A DNA stretch of 64,000 bases. Origin: Tenacibaculum gallaicum (GTDB lineage: Bacteria; Bacteroidota; Bacteroidia; Flavobacteriales; Flavobacteriaceae). Position 1 is the stretch's first letter, and each line of letters opens with the position of its first letter. Positions 19,070 through 28,546 of the stretch are shown in pieces. The notes under the pieces were generated by a model. That model saw nothing but the letters and a program-made list of their open reading frames with translations, made no database searches and was not told the DNA's origin. A program made the translations under genes and the position numbers. The stretch lies in NCBI RefSeq assembly GCF_003387615.1, contig NZ_QUNS01000004.1:238177-302176 (forward strand). The letters run 5' to 3'.

Positions 19070-19077
19070 TATCTTCG
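19070..19077 (+). promoter_or_regulatory. Candidate -7 box of pepD
   Basis: TATCTTCG matches TAnnTTTG in 7 of 8 bases, 28 bases before the pepD ATG. It supports the downstream start over an earlier in-frame one. Confidence 0.4.
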
Positions 19078-19105
19078 TGGCTTTAAAATTAAAACTTCAA
19101 TTCAC

Positions 19106-20569
19106 ATGAATTCAGAGATAAGAAACCTAGAACCAAAAGCTGTTTGGAAAAATTTTGCCGACTTAAACGCCGTACCTCGCCCTTCTAAAAAAGAAGAAAG
19201 AGTAATCCAGTTTATGGTAGATTTCGGTAAGAAACTAAATCTTGAAACCATGGTTGACAACGTAGGGAACGTAATTATTCGTAAACCTGCTTCAGCTGGA
19301 ATGGAAGACAGAAAAACAGTGGTTATGCAAAGCCATTTAGATATGGTTCATCAAAAAAATTCAGATACAGTTTTTGATTTTGATGCAGAAGGAATCAAAA
19401 TGTTTGTAGATGGTGATTGGATAAAAGCTGACGGAACTACGTTAGGAGCTGACAACGGTTTAGGTGTTGCTGCTATTATGGGAGTTTTAGAGTCTACTGA
19501 CATTGCTCACCCAGCTATCGAAGCTTTATTCACAATTGATGAAGAAACAGGTATGACGGGTGCTATGGGACTTGAAGGAGGATTATTAGAAGGTGAAATT
19601 TTATTAAACCTTGACACTGAGGAAGATGATGAAATAGGAATGGGATGTGCTGGTGGTGTAGATGTTACTGCAACTAGAAATTACAGTGAAGAAACCACTC
19701 CAGAAAACACCATAGCCTATGAAATTTCTGTCACTGGTTTAAGTGGAGGTCACTCTGGGATGGATATCATTAAAGGATTAGGAAACGCTAATAAAATTAT
19801 GAACCGTTTATTATTTGACGGTTTTACCAACTTCGGATTACGTGTTTCAGAAATTAACGGAGGTAGTTTACGCAACGCTATTCCTCGCGAAAGCTTTTCT
19901 ACTATAGTTATTGATGCTGTTTCTAAAGAACCTTTCTTATTTGAAATACATGAGCTTATTAACAATATTAAAGCTGAGTTTTCAACATTAGAACCTAACC
20001 TTACTATTGAATTAAAAGAAGTTGAAACTCCTAAAACCGTGATGGATTTAGGTGTTCAAGAAGGTTTAATTAAGGCAATTTATGCTGCTTTAAACGGAGT
20101 ATACCGTATGAGTCCAGATATAGATGGATTAGTAGAAACTTCAAATAATATTGCTCGTATTATTGTAAAAGACGGAGCTATTAAAATTGGTTGTTTAACT
20201 CGTTCTTCTTCTGAAACTAATAAGTGGGATTTAGCCAACTCATTACGCTCATCTTTTGAATTAGCTGGTTTTGATGTAGAATTTTCTGGTTCTTATCCAG
20301 GATGGTTACCTAATGTAAATTCTGAAATATTAAAAACAGTTACAAAATTATACGAAGAACTACACAACGATAAACCACATGTAGCAGCATGTCACGCAGG
20401 TTTAGAGTGTGGTATTTTAGGTCAAAACTACCCAGAAATGGATATGGTTTCTTTTGGACCTAATATTAAAGGAGCTCACTCACCTGATGAGCGTGCACAG
20501 ATATCATCAACACAAAAATTCTGGAAGTTTTTATTAGAAATTTTAAAGAACACTCCTGTAAAGAATTAA
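19106..20569 (+). CDS. pepD: Beta-Ala-His (aminoacyl-histidine) dipeptidase
   Basis: PepD is a cytosolic M20-family zinc dipeptidase. Metal-ligand motifs are visible: VVMQSHLDMVHQK, the bridging Asp in GTTLGADNGLGVAA, the catalytic Glu pair in FTIDEETGMTGA, and the C-terminal CHAGLECG. The open frame continues upstream on a stretch antisense to recR. The ATG at 19106 (MNSEIRNLEPKAVWKNFADL) gives 487 residues, matching E. coli PepD, and lies after the candidate -7 box. Confidence 0.93.
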   Translation: MNSEIRNLEPKAVWKNFADLNAVPRPSKKEERVIQFMVDFGKKLNLETMVDNVGNVIIRKPASAGMEDRKTVVMQSHLDMVHQKNSDTVFDFDAEGIKMFVDGDWIKADGTTLGADNGLGVAAIMGVLESTDIAHPAIEALFTIDEETGMTGAMGLEGGLLEGEILLNLDTEEDDEIGMGCAGGVDVTATRNYSEETTPENTIAYEISVTGLSGGHSGMDIIKGLGNANKIMNRLLFDGFTNFGLRVSEINGGSLRNAIPRESFSTIVIDAVSKEPFLFEIHELINNIKAEFSTLEPNLTIELKEVETPKTVMDLGVQEGLIKAIYAALNGVYRMSPDIDGLVETSNNIARIIVKDGAIKIGCLTRSSSETNKWDLANSLRSSFELAGFDVEFSGSYPGWLPNVNSEILKTVTKLYEELHNDKPHVAACHAGLECGILGQNYPEMDMVSFGPNIKGAHSPDERAQISSTQKFWKFLLEILKNTPVKN

Positions 20570-20590
20570 AAACTTATACATAAACTTTAA

Positions 20591-20618
20591 AACCACAACT
20601 ATAGAGTTGTGGTTTTTT
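20591..20618 (+). terminator. Intrinsic terminator of pepD
   Basis: A perfect 10-bp stem AACCACAACT/AGTTGTGGTT with loop ATAG is followed by TTTT. It shows that the next gene starts after it. Confidence 0.9.
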
Positions 20619-20633
20619 GTTTACATTTATAAA

Positions 20634-21221
20634 ATGAATTTTTTAGCGCACTTATACCTTTCTGAAGATAACACAAACATCATGATTGGTAACTTTATAG
20701 CAGACCACGTGAAAGGCAATAAGTTTTCTCACTTTCATGAAGATATTCAAAAAGGCATTTTATTGCATCGAGAAATTGATACGTATACGGATGCGCATAA
20801 AATTGTTAGAATAAGCAAACGACGCTTACATGAACGCTATCGACACTACGATGGTGTAATTATCGATATTTTTTACGATCATTATTTAGCCAAAAACTGG
20901 AGAAACTATTCTCAAATTCCGTTAAATATATATGTAAATTCTGTATATAAATTACTTCAAGAAAATATTGATAGTCTTCCTAAAAGAACACAAGAAATGC
21001 TTCCTTATATGGTACAATATAATTGGTTATACAATTATCAATTTGCCAAAGGAATTCAAGAGGTTTTAAATGGCATGAATAGACGTACTAATGGAAAATC
21101 AAAAATGAACTTAGCTACGGAAGACTTACTAGAGAATTATCAAATTTTTGAAAACGATTTCACTACTTTTTTTGAAGATCTCCGTGCATTCTCGCATCAA
21201 AAACTAAAAGAACTAAGTTAA
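20634..21221 (+). CDS. acpH: Acyl carrier protein phosphodiesterase
   Basis: The 195-residue protein starts MNFLAHLYLSEDN and contains MIGNFIADHVKGN, LLHREIDTYTDAH and the HYDGVIIDIFYDH block, which is the AcpH (PF04336) pattern of HD-like metal ligands. AcpH removes the 4'-phosphopantetheine arm from ACP. The ATG at 20634 is chosen because earlier in-frame codons fall within the preceding terminator. It is followed after 6 bases by the gamma-glutamyltransferase gene, so the two are probably co-transcribed. Confidence 0.88.
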   Translation: MNFLAHLYLSEDNTNIMIGNFIADHVKGNKFSHFHEDIQKGILLHREIDTYTDAHKIVRISKRRLHERYRHYDGVIIDIFYDHYLAKNWRNYSQIPLNIYVNSVYKLLQENIDSLPKRTQEMLPYMVQYNWLYNYQFAKGIQEVLNGMNRRTNGKSKMNLATEDLLENYQIFENDFTTFFEDLRAFSHQKLKELS

Positions 21222-21227
21222 CAAAAC

Positions 21228-22907
21228 ATGAAAAAAGCACTCTTATTTTTTTCAATACTCACAGTATTATACAGTTGTAAGAAGAGAAAAGTTATAGGTA
21301 CAATTACCGAAAAAGCCATGGTAGTTTCTGCCCGCAAAGAGGCTTCAAAAATTGGTTCAGATATTTTACAAAAAGGCGGTAATGCTTTTGATGCTATGGT
21401 TGCTACCGAACTAGCACTAGCAGTCGCTTATCCATATGCTGGGAATCTTGGTGGAGGTGGATTTATGGTTTATCGACAAGGCACAGGAGAAATCGGTGCA
21501 TTAGATTATCGTGAAAAAGCTCCACTTGCCGCTCATAAAGATATGTATTTAGATAGCTTAGGAAATGTAATTGAAAACAAAAGCACTTTAGGAGCTATGG
21601 CAGTAGGAATACCAGGAACAGTAGCAGGAGTTTTTGCTACACATAATAAGCTTGGTTCATTACCAATTCAAGAAATTTTAAAACCAGTCATAGCTTTAGC
21701 TAAAAAAGGCGTTGTAGTTACTCAAAAACAAGAAGACCGTATAAAAAAATATCAACATTATTTTTTAAAAGTAAACAAAGACTCTATTCTTTTTGATAAA
21801 CTTTGGAAAAAAGGAGACACTATCAAATACCCTGCTTTAGCTACCACTTTAGAACGTATTTCACAAAATGGTAGAGATGAATTTTACAAAGGTCAAACCG
21901 CCAAACGTCTCGTTGCTTTTATGCAGTCGAATGGTGGAATTATAAACGAAGAAGATTTGGCTAAATACGAAGCTAAATGGAGAACTCCGATTACCTTTAC
22001 TTATGATGATCTACGAATCATTTCTATGTCACCACCGGCAAGTGGTGGTATTTGTTTAGCACAAATTATGAATGGAATAGAACCTTTTGACTTAGACAAA
22101 TTTGGACATAACTCAACAAAAACGATGCAAGTAATTACGGAAGCAGAACGAAGAGCCTATGCTGATAGAAGTTTTTATTTAGGAGATCCTGACTTTGTGA
22201 AAGTTCCAGTTAAAGCACTTATCAGCAAAGAATACACAAAGGAAAGAATGAATGATTTTTCTTTTAAAAAAGCAACTTCTTCTACCGATGTCTCTCATGG
22301 AAGTATTACTATGATTGAAAGTGATGAAACCACCCACTACTCTATTGTTGATCAATTTGGAAATGCTGTTTCTGCCACTACAACAATAAACGGAGCATAT
22401 GGTTCTAAATTATACTGTTCAGACTTAGGCTTCTTCTTAAATAATGAAATGGATGATTTTTCAAGCAAACCTGGTATTCCTAACATGTTTGGGTTAGTAG
22501 GAGCCGAAGCCAATAAAATTGAACCCGAAAAACGCATGTTAAGCTCAATGACTCCTACTATTGTAGAGAAAAATGGTCAACTACATATGGTTGTAGGAAC
22601 TCCTGGAGGCTCAACAATTATCACTTCAGTTTTACAAACCATTTTAAATGTACATGAATTTGATATGGGAATGCAAGAAGCGGTAAATCAACCTCGTTTT
22701 CATCATCAATGGCTGCCCGATGTTATTAAAATGGAACCTAAAGGATTTGACAAACAAGTAAAAAAAAGGTTAGAACAGCATGGATATGAACTAGACGAAA
22801 CCAACTCACCAGTTATTGGCAAAGTAGATGCTATTTTAATACTTCCTAATGGAAAACTAGAAGGTGGTGCAGACCCTAGAGGCGATGATACTGCTATTGG
22901 GTTTTAG
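21228..22907 (+). CDS. ggt: Gamma-glutamyltransferase (lipoprotein)
   Basis: Ggt cleaves the gamma-glutamyl bond of glutathione and related compounds. The precursor self-cleaves before the nucleophile threonine, seen in ETTHYSIVDQFGNAVSATTT at about residue 368. Other signatures are KGGNAFDAMVA, PYAGNLGGGGFMVY, LDYREKAP, SSMTPTIV and VGTPGGSTI. The N terminus carries a lipobox-like signal (ILTVLYSCKKRK), so it is likely anchored in the periplasm or at the outer membrane. The length of 559 is normal. Confidence 0.94.
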   Translation: MKKALLFFSILTVLYSCKKRKVIGTITEKAMVVSARKEASKIGSDILQKGGNAFDAMVATELALAVAYPYAGNLGGGGFMVYRQGTGEIGALDYREKAPLAAHKDMYLDSLGNVIENKSTLGAMAVGIPGTVAGVFATHNKLGSLPIQEILKPVIALAKKGVVVTQKQEDRIKKYQHYFLKVNKDSILFDKLWKKGDTIKYPALATTLERISQNGRDEFYKGQTAKRLVAFMQSNGGIINEEDLAKYEAKWRTPITFTYDDLRIISMSPPASGGICLAQIMNGIEPFDLDKFGHNSTKTMQVITEAERRAYADRSFYLGDPDFVKVPVKALISKEYTKERMNDFSFKKATSSTDVSHGSITMIESDETTHYSIVDQFGNAVSATTTINGAYGSKLYCSDLGFFLNNEMDDFSSKPGIPNMFGLVGAEANKIEPEKRMLSSMTPTIVEKNGQLHMVVGTPGGSTIITSVLQTILNVHEFDMGMQEAVNQPRFHHQWLPDVIKMEPKGFDKQVKKRLEQHGYELDETNSPVIGKVDAILILPNGKLEGGADPRGDDTAIGF

Positions 22908-22992
22908 TTTTTTAACTCTTATGTTTTAACAAATTTTTCACTCCCTTTAACAGTTAATTAAGTAGTTTTAAGGTTTAAAATTTCAAAAAAAC

Positions 22993-25900
22993 ATGAAAAA
23001 AATACTGACCTTACTTACCTCTATAGTTTGTTATACTGGATTTTCTCAGGGAACACGCTTACTAAGGCAACCTACAGCCTCAAATTCTGAGGTTGTTTTT
23101 GTATATGCCAACGACCTATGGAAAGCTCCTATTCAAGGAGGAGATGCTATACGACTTACTAGCGACGATGGCTATGAGTCTAACCCACATTTTTCTAATG
23201 ATGGTAAAATGATAGCGTTTACAGCACAATACGATGGAAATACTGACATATATGTTATTCCTTCTTCTGGTGGTGAGCCTAAGCGATTAACCTATCACCC
23301 AAGTGGTGACTTTGTACAAGGTTGGACTCCTGACAACAAAATTCTATTTCGTTCTTCTAGAGAAGGCAAACCGACCCAAACTAATAAATTTTACACAGTT
23401 TCATTAAAAGGAGGACTCCCTGAAGCTGTTAAAGTTCCAAGAGCTGCTTATGGAGAATTTTCAAAAAATGGTAAATATCTCGCCTATACTCCTATCACAA
23501 GTTGGGATGCTGAATGGCGAAATTACCGTGGTGGTCAGGCAATGCCTATTTGGATTTTGAATATACAAAATCAACAACTTCTAAAAACTCCTCAAAAAGA
23601 CAGAGAAAGACATTTAGAACCTGTTTGGTATAACGGTTCTGTCTACTATATTTCTGAAAGAGATTATACTAGTAACATTTGGTCATATAACTTAACTACT
23701 AAACAAGAAAAACAACTTACATTTCACAAAAGATTTGATGTAAAAAGTCTAGATGCAAGTACCAACGGAATTGTTTACGAACAGGGAGGTTACATTCATT
23801 TTTTAAACCCTGAAGCTTCTGTTACCAAACAAATTCCGATAAGAGTTCATGGTGATTTAAATTACGCAAGAACTCGTTGGATGGATGTAAAAGGGAAAAA
23901 CCTAACAAACCCAAATATTTCTCCGAAAGGAAAAAGAGCCATTTTCGAATATAGAGGGGAGATTTTTACTGTTCCAAAAAAAAATGGTACTTGGAGAAAC
24001 TTAACCAACACTTCTGGAGTGGCTGACAGATACCCTATTTGGTCTCCAAAAGGAGATAAAGTAGCTTGGTTTTCTGATAAAAACGGAGAATACGAGTTAG
24101 TAATTGCCGACCAAAATGGAGATAGCAAATCATATATTAAGATTCCTAATCCTACTTTTTATTTCAAACCTGATTGGTCTCCTAATGGAAAATATGTATC
24201 GTTTACCGATACGCATTTTAATATTTGGATTTTAAATTTAGAAACTAAAAAAGCTGAAAAAGTAGCTACTGATAATTTTGCACATCCAAATAGAACCATG
24301 AATCCGAAATGGTCTCCTGATAGTGATTGGATTGCTTATGCTAAACAAAATGAAAATCATTTTAAATCTATTTACGCATATCAAATCAGCACCAAAAAAA
24401 CAATTCAAATTACAGATCCTTTAGCAGATGCTATTTCACCTGTTTGGGATGCTTCAGGGAAATATATTTATACCTTGGCTAGCACAAACTACGGATTAGC
24501 ATCTGGGTGGTTAGACATGAGTTCTTACGACCCTTCAGTAACTCGTAGCTTATATGCCGTTGTTTTGAACAGCAAAGACAAAGCTCCTAACCTACCAAAA
24601 ACTGATGAAGAGAAAGCTGAAAAAAAAGATTCAAAAGAAAAGAGCAAAAAAGAAAAAAAAGACGATAAAAAAACATCAAAAGAAGCTGATAAAATAAAAG
24701 TTGTGATTGATGAAGAAGGTATTTTCAATAGAGCTATTACCTTAAAATTACCTGCTAAAAATTATACAGCTTTATACAAAGCACCAAAAAATCATGTTTT
24801 TGTAGCAGAAGCAAATGAAAACAGCCCAAATACTACTATTCACGACTATGATATTTCAAAAGAAAAAGCGACTGAATTTACCAAAGAAGCTCGTTCAATA
24901 ACAGTTTCAGAAGATAGAGAATCTGTATTACTATCAAGTAAAGGAAACTGGAGTATTGTTAGTAGTAAATCTCCAGTAAAACCTGGTAAAGGCTCTATAA
25001 AAACCAATTTAAAAATTAAGGTCGATCCAAAAGCTGAAGCTCATCAAATCTTTAAAGAAGGTTGGCGCTATATGAGAGATTTTTTATATGTTGACAATGT
25101 ACACGGTGCCCCATGGGATAAAATCTACCAATGGTACGCTCCATGGATTGATCATGTAAGACACAGAACTGACTTAAACTATGTTGTAGACATTATGAGC
25201 GGTGAAGTTGCTATTGGTCATTCATACGTTTACGGAGGTGATACTCCTAAAACCAACTACGTCCCTGTTGGATTATTAGGTTGTGATTTTGAAAAAGTAA
25301 ATGGTTTATACAAGTTTTCTAAAATATACAAAGGAGAACGTTGGAACCCAAACATTAAAGCTCCACTTGGACTTCCAGGTATCGACATTAAAGAAGGAGA
25401 TTATTTATTAGAAGTTAATGGAGTTCTCCTAACTTCAGAAGATAATCCATACAAAACACTTGAACAGACAGCTGGAAGAGAAATTTATATTAAAGTAAAT
25501 TCTAAACCTACAGTTAAGGGAGCAAAAACCATTTTGGTAAAACCTGTTGCCAGCGAAAGAAGTTTACGCTCTATCGACTGGATAGAAGAAAATAGAAGAA
25601 AAGTGGATAAATTGTCTAACGGGAAATTGGCGTATGTATATGTTCCCAATACTTCAAACAACGGATTTACCTCTTTTAATCGCTATTATTTTTCTCAGCA
25701 AGATAAGAAAGGAGTTATTATAGATGAAAGAAATAATGGAGGTGGTAGCGCAGCCGATTATATGATTGATATTTTATCTAGAAAACCTTTTGGATACTTT
25801 AACAGTAAGGCTAATAAAAGAAAACCATGGACAACACCTATTGCTGGTATTTGGGGACCAAAAGTGATGATTATTAATGAACGCGCTGGCTCTGGAGGAG

Positions 25901-26247
25901 ACCTTTTTCCTTACATGTTTAAAGAAAGAAAAATAGGACCTTTAGTAGGAACTCGTACGTGGGGAGGTTTAGTAGGAACCTGGGATACACCTGCTTTTAT
26001 TGATGGTGGTAGAATGGTTGCTCCTCGTGGCGGATTTTTTGATTTAGATGGTAATTGGGCTGTTGAAGGTGAAGGCGTAGCTCCTGATATTGAAGTACAC
26101 CAAGAGCCTAGCAAAGTTTTAAAAGGAAAAGATCCTCAGTTAGAAAAAGCTGTGGATGAAGCCCTACGATTATTAAAAAGTAATGAATTTACTCCTAAAC
26201 CAGAGCCTACCCCGCCTGTTCGTTGGAAAAGGCCAGCTGGATATTAA
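22993..26247 (+). CDS. Tricorn-like S41 peptidase
   Basis: This 1084-residue secreted protein has a signal peptide (cleavage near FS|QGTRLL). Beta-propeller repeats (WD40/PD40: LTSDDGYESNPHFSNDGKMIAF, YPIWSPKGDKVAWFSD, WSPNGKYVSF) run to about 530. A Lys/Glu-rich linker follows at about 535-570, then a Tricorn core domain, a PDZ domain near 780-830, and the S41 catalytic domain with INERAGSGGD (nucleophile Ser near 967). It resembles archaeal Tricorn protease and probably breaks down peptides outside the cytoplasm. It stands alone, closed by a bidirectional terminator. Confidence 0.92.
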   Translation: MKKILTLLTSIVCYTGFSQGTRLLRQPTASNSEVVFVYANDLWKAPIQGGDAIRLTSDDGYESNPHFSNDGKMIAFTAQYDGNTDIYVIPSSGGEPKRLTYHPSGDFVQGWTPDNKILFRSSREGKPTQTNKFYTVSLKGGLPEAVKVPRAAYGEFSKNGKYLAYTPITSWDAEWRNYRGGQAMPIWILNIQNQQLLKTPQKDRERHLEPVWYNGSVYYISERDYTSNIWSYNLTTKQEKQLTFHKRFDVKSLDASTNGIVYEQGGYIHFLNPEASVTKQIPIRVHGDLNYARTRWMDVKGKNLTNPNISPKGKRAIFEYRGEIFTVPKKNGTWRNLTNTSGVADRYPIWSPKGDKVAWFSDKNGEYELVIADQNGDSKSYIKIPNPTFYFKPDWSPNGKYVSFTDTHFNIWILNLETKKAEKVATDNFAHPNRTMNPKWSPDSDWIAYAKQNENHFKSIYAYQISTKKTIQITDPLADAISPVWDASGKYIYTLASTNYGLASGWLDMSSYDPSVTRSLYAVVLNSKDKAPNLPKTDEEKAEKKDSKEKSKKEKKDDKKTSKEADKIKVVIDEEGIFNRAITLKLPAKNYTALYKAPKNHVFVAEANENSPNTTIHDYDISKEKATEFTKEARSITVSEDRESVLLSSKGNWSIVSSKSPVKPGKGSIKTNLKIKVDPKAEAHQIFKEGWRYMRDFLYVDNVHGAPWDKIYQWYAPWIDHVRHRTDLNYVVDIMSGEVAIGHSYVYGGDTPKTNYVPVGLLGCDFEKVNGLYKFSKIYKGERWNPNIKAPLGLPGIDIKEGDYLLEVNGVLLTSEDNPYKTLEQTAGREIYIKVNSKPTVKGAKTILVKPVASERSLRSIDWIEENRRKVDKLSNGKLAYVYVPNTSNNGFTSFNRYYFSQQDKKGVIIDERNNGGGSAADYMIDILSRKPFGYFNSKANKRKPWTTPIAGIWGPKVMIINERAGSGGDLFPYMFKERKIGPLVGTRTWGGLVGTWDTPAFIDGGRMVAPRGGFFDLDGNWAVEGEGVAPDIEVHQEPSKVLKGKDPQLEKAVDEALRLLKSNEFTPKPEPTPPVRWKRPAGY

Positions 26248-26252
26248 AAATA

Positions 26253-26284
26253 AAAAGGATAGCTAATTAGCTATCCTTTTTTAT
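26253..26284. terminator. Bidirectional terminator between Tricorn-like and GH17 genes
   Basis: A 28-base perfect palindrome (26253-26280, arms AAAAGGATAGCTAA/TTAGCTATCCTTTT) carries T tracts in both directions between convergent genes. Confidence 0.9.
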
Positions 26285-26298
26285 ATTTATAAAACTAA

Positions 26299-27312
26299 CT
26301 ACCATGTTAAACTATACTTGGATTGATAGTTTTTACTTTGGGAATCATAGTCATAAACTCCCCAATGTTGCTCAAAAGCACCAGCATCAGTTGGCTTAGT
26401 ATTTTCATCATACATTTCAAAAATAAAACAAGGTATTCTAACATTAGGGTTACGTGGTGTTCCATTTCCACTTTTACAATGATTGATTAAATTTTGATTA
26501 AAGGTTTGTGCATTTACTTTTGTTGCTGTAGAGTAAGTAACACTAGGTCCTGTTGGCCACCCTGCTTCACCAATAACAATAGGTAAGCTTCCATATCCAT
26601 TATTTCCTAATGCTACATATAACGCATCATACATTGCATCAAAAATATTTTTATATGTATAACTTCCATCATGAACCCAATGATTTTCTCCTGCAGTAAA
26701 CAAACAATAGTCTAAAGGAACATTATTTGGCTGACTATTATGGGTAAGGAAAGGATACACATTAACCATAAACACTGAACTATCTGCTTTTAAAATGGTA
26801 CAAACATCTAGAATAATCTTTTTAAGATTTTGATTAAACGCTCCTGCTGAAGGCGGATATGAATTCCCCATAATAGCATAGTTAAAAGGAACTGTTACTT
26901 TCGTTATAAGTCCCTTAGTTTCAATTGCTGCTTTTATGTTTATTAAAGCATTTACAAGATCCGGTGCATAGGCATTATGATACCAACTTCCTAAAGGCTC
27001 ATTTCCTACACATATCATCGGAATGGTAGTTGAATAATCTGATAATACTTTTACAATCGCGTTTATGGTAGTTGTATCATTATTGGCACAAGCTTTCAAA
27101 TCACCATTAGGCACATCAACTAAAACTTGTAATCCTTCCTTAGCAAAAGCACTAATACAATCTGTTTGATTGTACGTAAACATTTTAACTGTTTTAACGC
27201 CAGTTGCTTTTATTTGTCCTGCTGCCTTTGCTGCACTTACTTGTTTTCCCACACTTTGAAAGGTGTTACTAAAATTTACTCCTATGGTTGCATTGAATAG
27301 TGAATCATTCAT
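26299..27312 (-). CDS. Plant-like glycoside hydrolase family 17 protein
   Basis: The 337-residue protein looks like a GH17 beta-1,3-glucanase: IGVNFSN at the N terminus, the proton-donor motif CVGNEPLGS (Glu near 105), FMVNVYPFLTH, the nucleophile motif VIGEAGWPTG (Glu near 248), and the plant-type C-terminal pattern FEMYDENTKP...EQHWGVYD. Both catalytic glutamates are present. No signal peptide is seen, which is odd for an enzyme that acts on polymeric glucans. It may be cytoplasmic, act on short sugars, or leave by another route. It stands alone with no sugar-transport genes, so acquisition by transfer is possible. I cannot tell hydrolase from transglycosylase. Confidence 0.82.
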   Translation of the reverse strand: MNDSLFNATIGVNFSNTFQSVGKQVSAAKAAGQIKATGVKTVKMFTYNQTDCISAFAKEGLQVLVDVPNGDLKACANNDTTTINAIVKVLSDYSTTIPMICVGNEPLGSWYHNAYAPDLVNALINIKAAIETKGLITKVTVPFNYAIMGNSYPPSAGAFNQNLKKIILDVCTILKADSSVFMVNVYPFLTHNSQPNNVPLDYCLFTAGENHWVHDGSYTYKNIFDAMYDALYVALGNNGYGSLPIVIGEAGWPTGPSVTYSTATKVNAQTFNQNLINHCKSGNGTPRNPNVRIPCFIFEMYDENTKPTDAGAFEQHWGVYDYDSQSKNYQSKYSLTW

Positions 27313-27625
27313 GATTGGTTAGTTTTTACTATATACATTAGTTTGGTGATTAAAGTTATAACACTATCAGTAACTATTAAAAAAACTTCTTTAAGCGTAA
27401 AAAAATAAGGCAAGAGAGTCTTTTATAGAAACAGAATTACTCAATTCCTTATAAACCTTTCAAGCCTACATGTAGTATACTCCAAATACACATCTGCTTT
27501 GTAAAAACCTCATAACTTGAAGGTGATTGTATTTAATCTACCACTATTTGTTTATACATTTATTGATTCACAGCCGCTACCCTATTTTTATCGATGTGAA
27601 TAACCTCTTTTTTAATTTTATTGAC
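27313..27625. other. Gene-free region between GH17 and the pseudouridine synthase gene
   Basis: These bases are AT-rich with no supported open frame. A short CTACATGTAG palindrome is present (near 27470). A 7-of-8 -7 box (minus-strand TAACTTTA, near 27354) could serve the GH17 gene. Nothing else stands out. Confidence 0.5.
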
Positions 27626-27633
27626 TAGTTTTG
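27626..27633 (+). promoter_or_regulatory. -7 promoter box of the RluA-type gene
   Basis: TAGTTTTG is a perfect TAnnTTTG match, 23 bases before the TTG chosen as start. It excludes an earlier in-frame TTG at 27621. Confidence 0.55.
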
Positions 27634-27656
27634 GCAAAAGAATCATTCATTTTTTA

Positions 27657-28517
27657 TTGAGAACTATAGAAACTCATATAGTAAAAACTATAGATAACAC
27701 CATTCGATTACAAGAGTATGCTGTTGGAATTTTCAAAACTATTCCTACTAAATCTGGTATAAAAAAAGCCATTAAAAAAAGGTTAGTTAAAGTTAATGGT
27801 AAAACAGCCACAACCGCTTTATACATTAAAGGAGGCGAAACCATTGAGTTACTTCAATCAAAAGAAAACTCGCAAAAAAAACATTTTAATTTCCCCTTAG
27901 ATATTCTTTTTGAAGATGATCATCTTGCTATTATTTACAAGCCTGCTGGAATTTTAGTAAGTGGCAACTCTTTTGCTACAATTGACAACGCACTTGTACA
28001 AAACTTACAGAAAAGTACTTTATCTGATGCTACTCGCCCAAGACCTGTTCATCGTTTAGATTATCCAACTAGCGGGTTATTACTCATTGGAAAAACAACT
28101 GAGAGTATTATTGCTTTAAATCAACTATTTGAAAAAAAAGAAATTCGGAAAACATACTATGCTATTTGTATTGGTAAAATGGGACGAAGTGGAGAAATTG
28201 ATTTACCTATCGATAACAAAAGTGCCTTTACTTCGTTTGAAGTTATACAATCAGTGGAGTCTCCTCGATTTGATTTTTTGAATTTAGTAGAACTGAACCC
28301 AAAAACAGGTAGAAAACATCAATTACGTAAACATTTACTTATTATAAACAGTCCTATTTTAGGGGACAAGGATTATTTTTTAGAAAATAAAATTCTGAAA
28401 GGGAAAGGATTGTTTCTACATGCATCTACGCTTACTTTTACACATCCTTTTAGTAAAGAAGAAATAACTATCACTAAAGAGCTTCCTAAAAAATTCAAAA
28501 AAATATTCCCACAATAA
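27657..28517 (+). CDS. RluA-family RNA pseudouridine synthase
   Basis: The protein (286 residues from a TTG start) isomerises uridine in rRNA or tRNA. An S4-like RNA-binding region lies at about 15-65 (RLQEYAVGIFKTI, KKRLVKVNGK, YIKGGETIEL). The catalytic core has IIYKPAGILVSGN and the aspartate motif VHRLDYPTSGLLLIGKT, then ELNPKTGRKHQLRKHL and LFLHASTLTF. No ATG occurs before the S4 region. The TTG at 27657 gives the usual flavobacterial start (MRTIETHIVK) and lies after a perfect -7 box. The target uridine is not known. Confidence 0.88.
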   Translation: MRTIETHIVKTIDNTIRLQEYAVGIFKTIPTKSGIKKAIKKRLVKVNGKTATTALYIKGGETIELLQSKENSQKKHFNFPLDILFEDDHLAIIYKPAGILVSGNSFATIDNALVQNLQKSTLSDATRPRPVHRLDYPTSGLLLIGKTTESIIALNQLFEKKEIRKTYYAICIGKMGRSGEIDLPIDNKSAFTSFEVIQSVESPRFDFLNLVELNPKTGRKHQLRKHLLIINSPILGDKDYFLENKILKGKGLFLHASTLTFTHPFSKEEITITKELPKKFKKIFPQ

Positions 28518-28534
28518 ATCTCCTTTAAAACAGC

Positions 28535-28542
28535 TATCTTTG
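28535..28542 (+). promoter_or_regulatory. -7 promoter box of trmD
   Basis: TATCTTTG is a perfect match and ends only 4 bases before the trmD ATG, which implies a leaderless or nearly leaderless mRNA. Confidence 0.6.
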
Positions 28543-28546
28543 CCGC

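Noticed and set aside
18914..19105. N-terminal extension of PepD
   Set aside because: The extra frame is antisense to recR and lies upstream of the candidate -7 box; the ATG at 19106 gives the family length.
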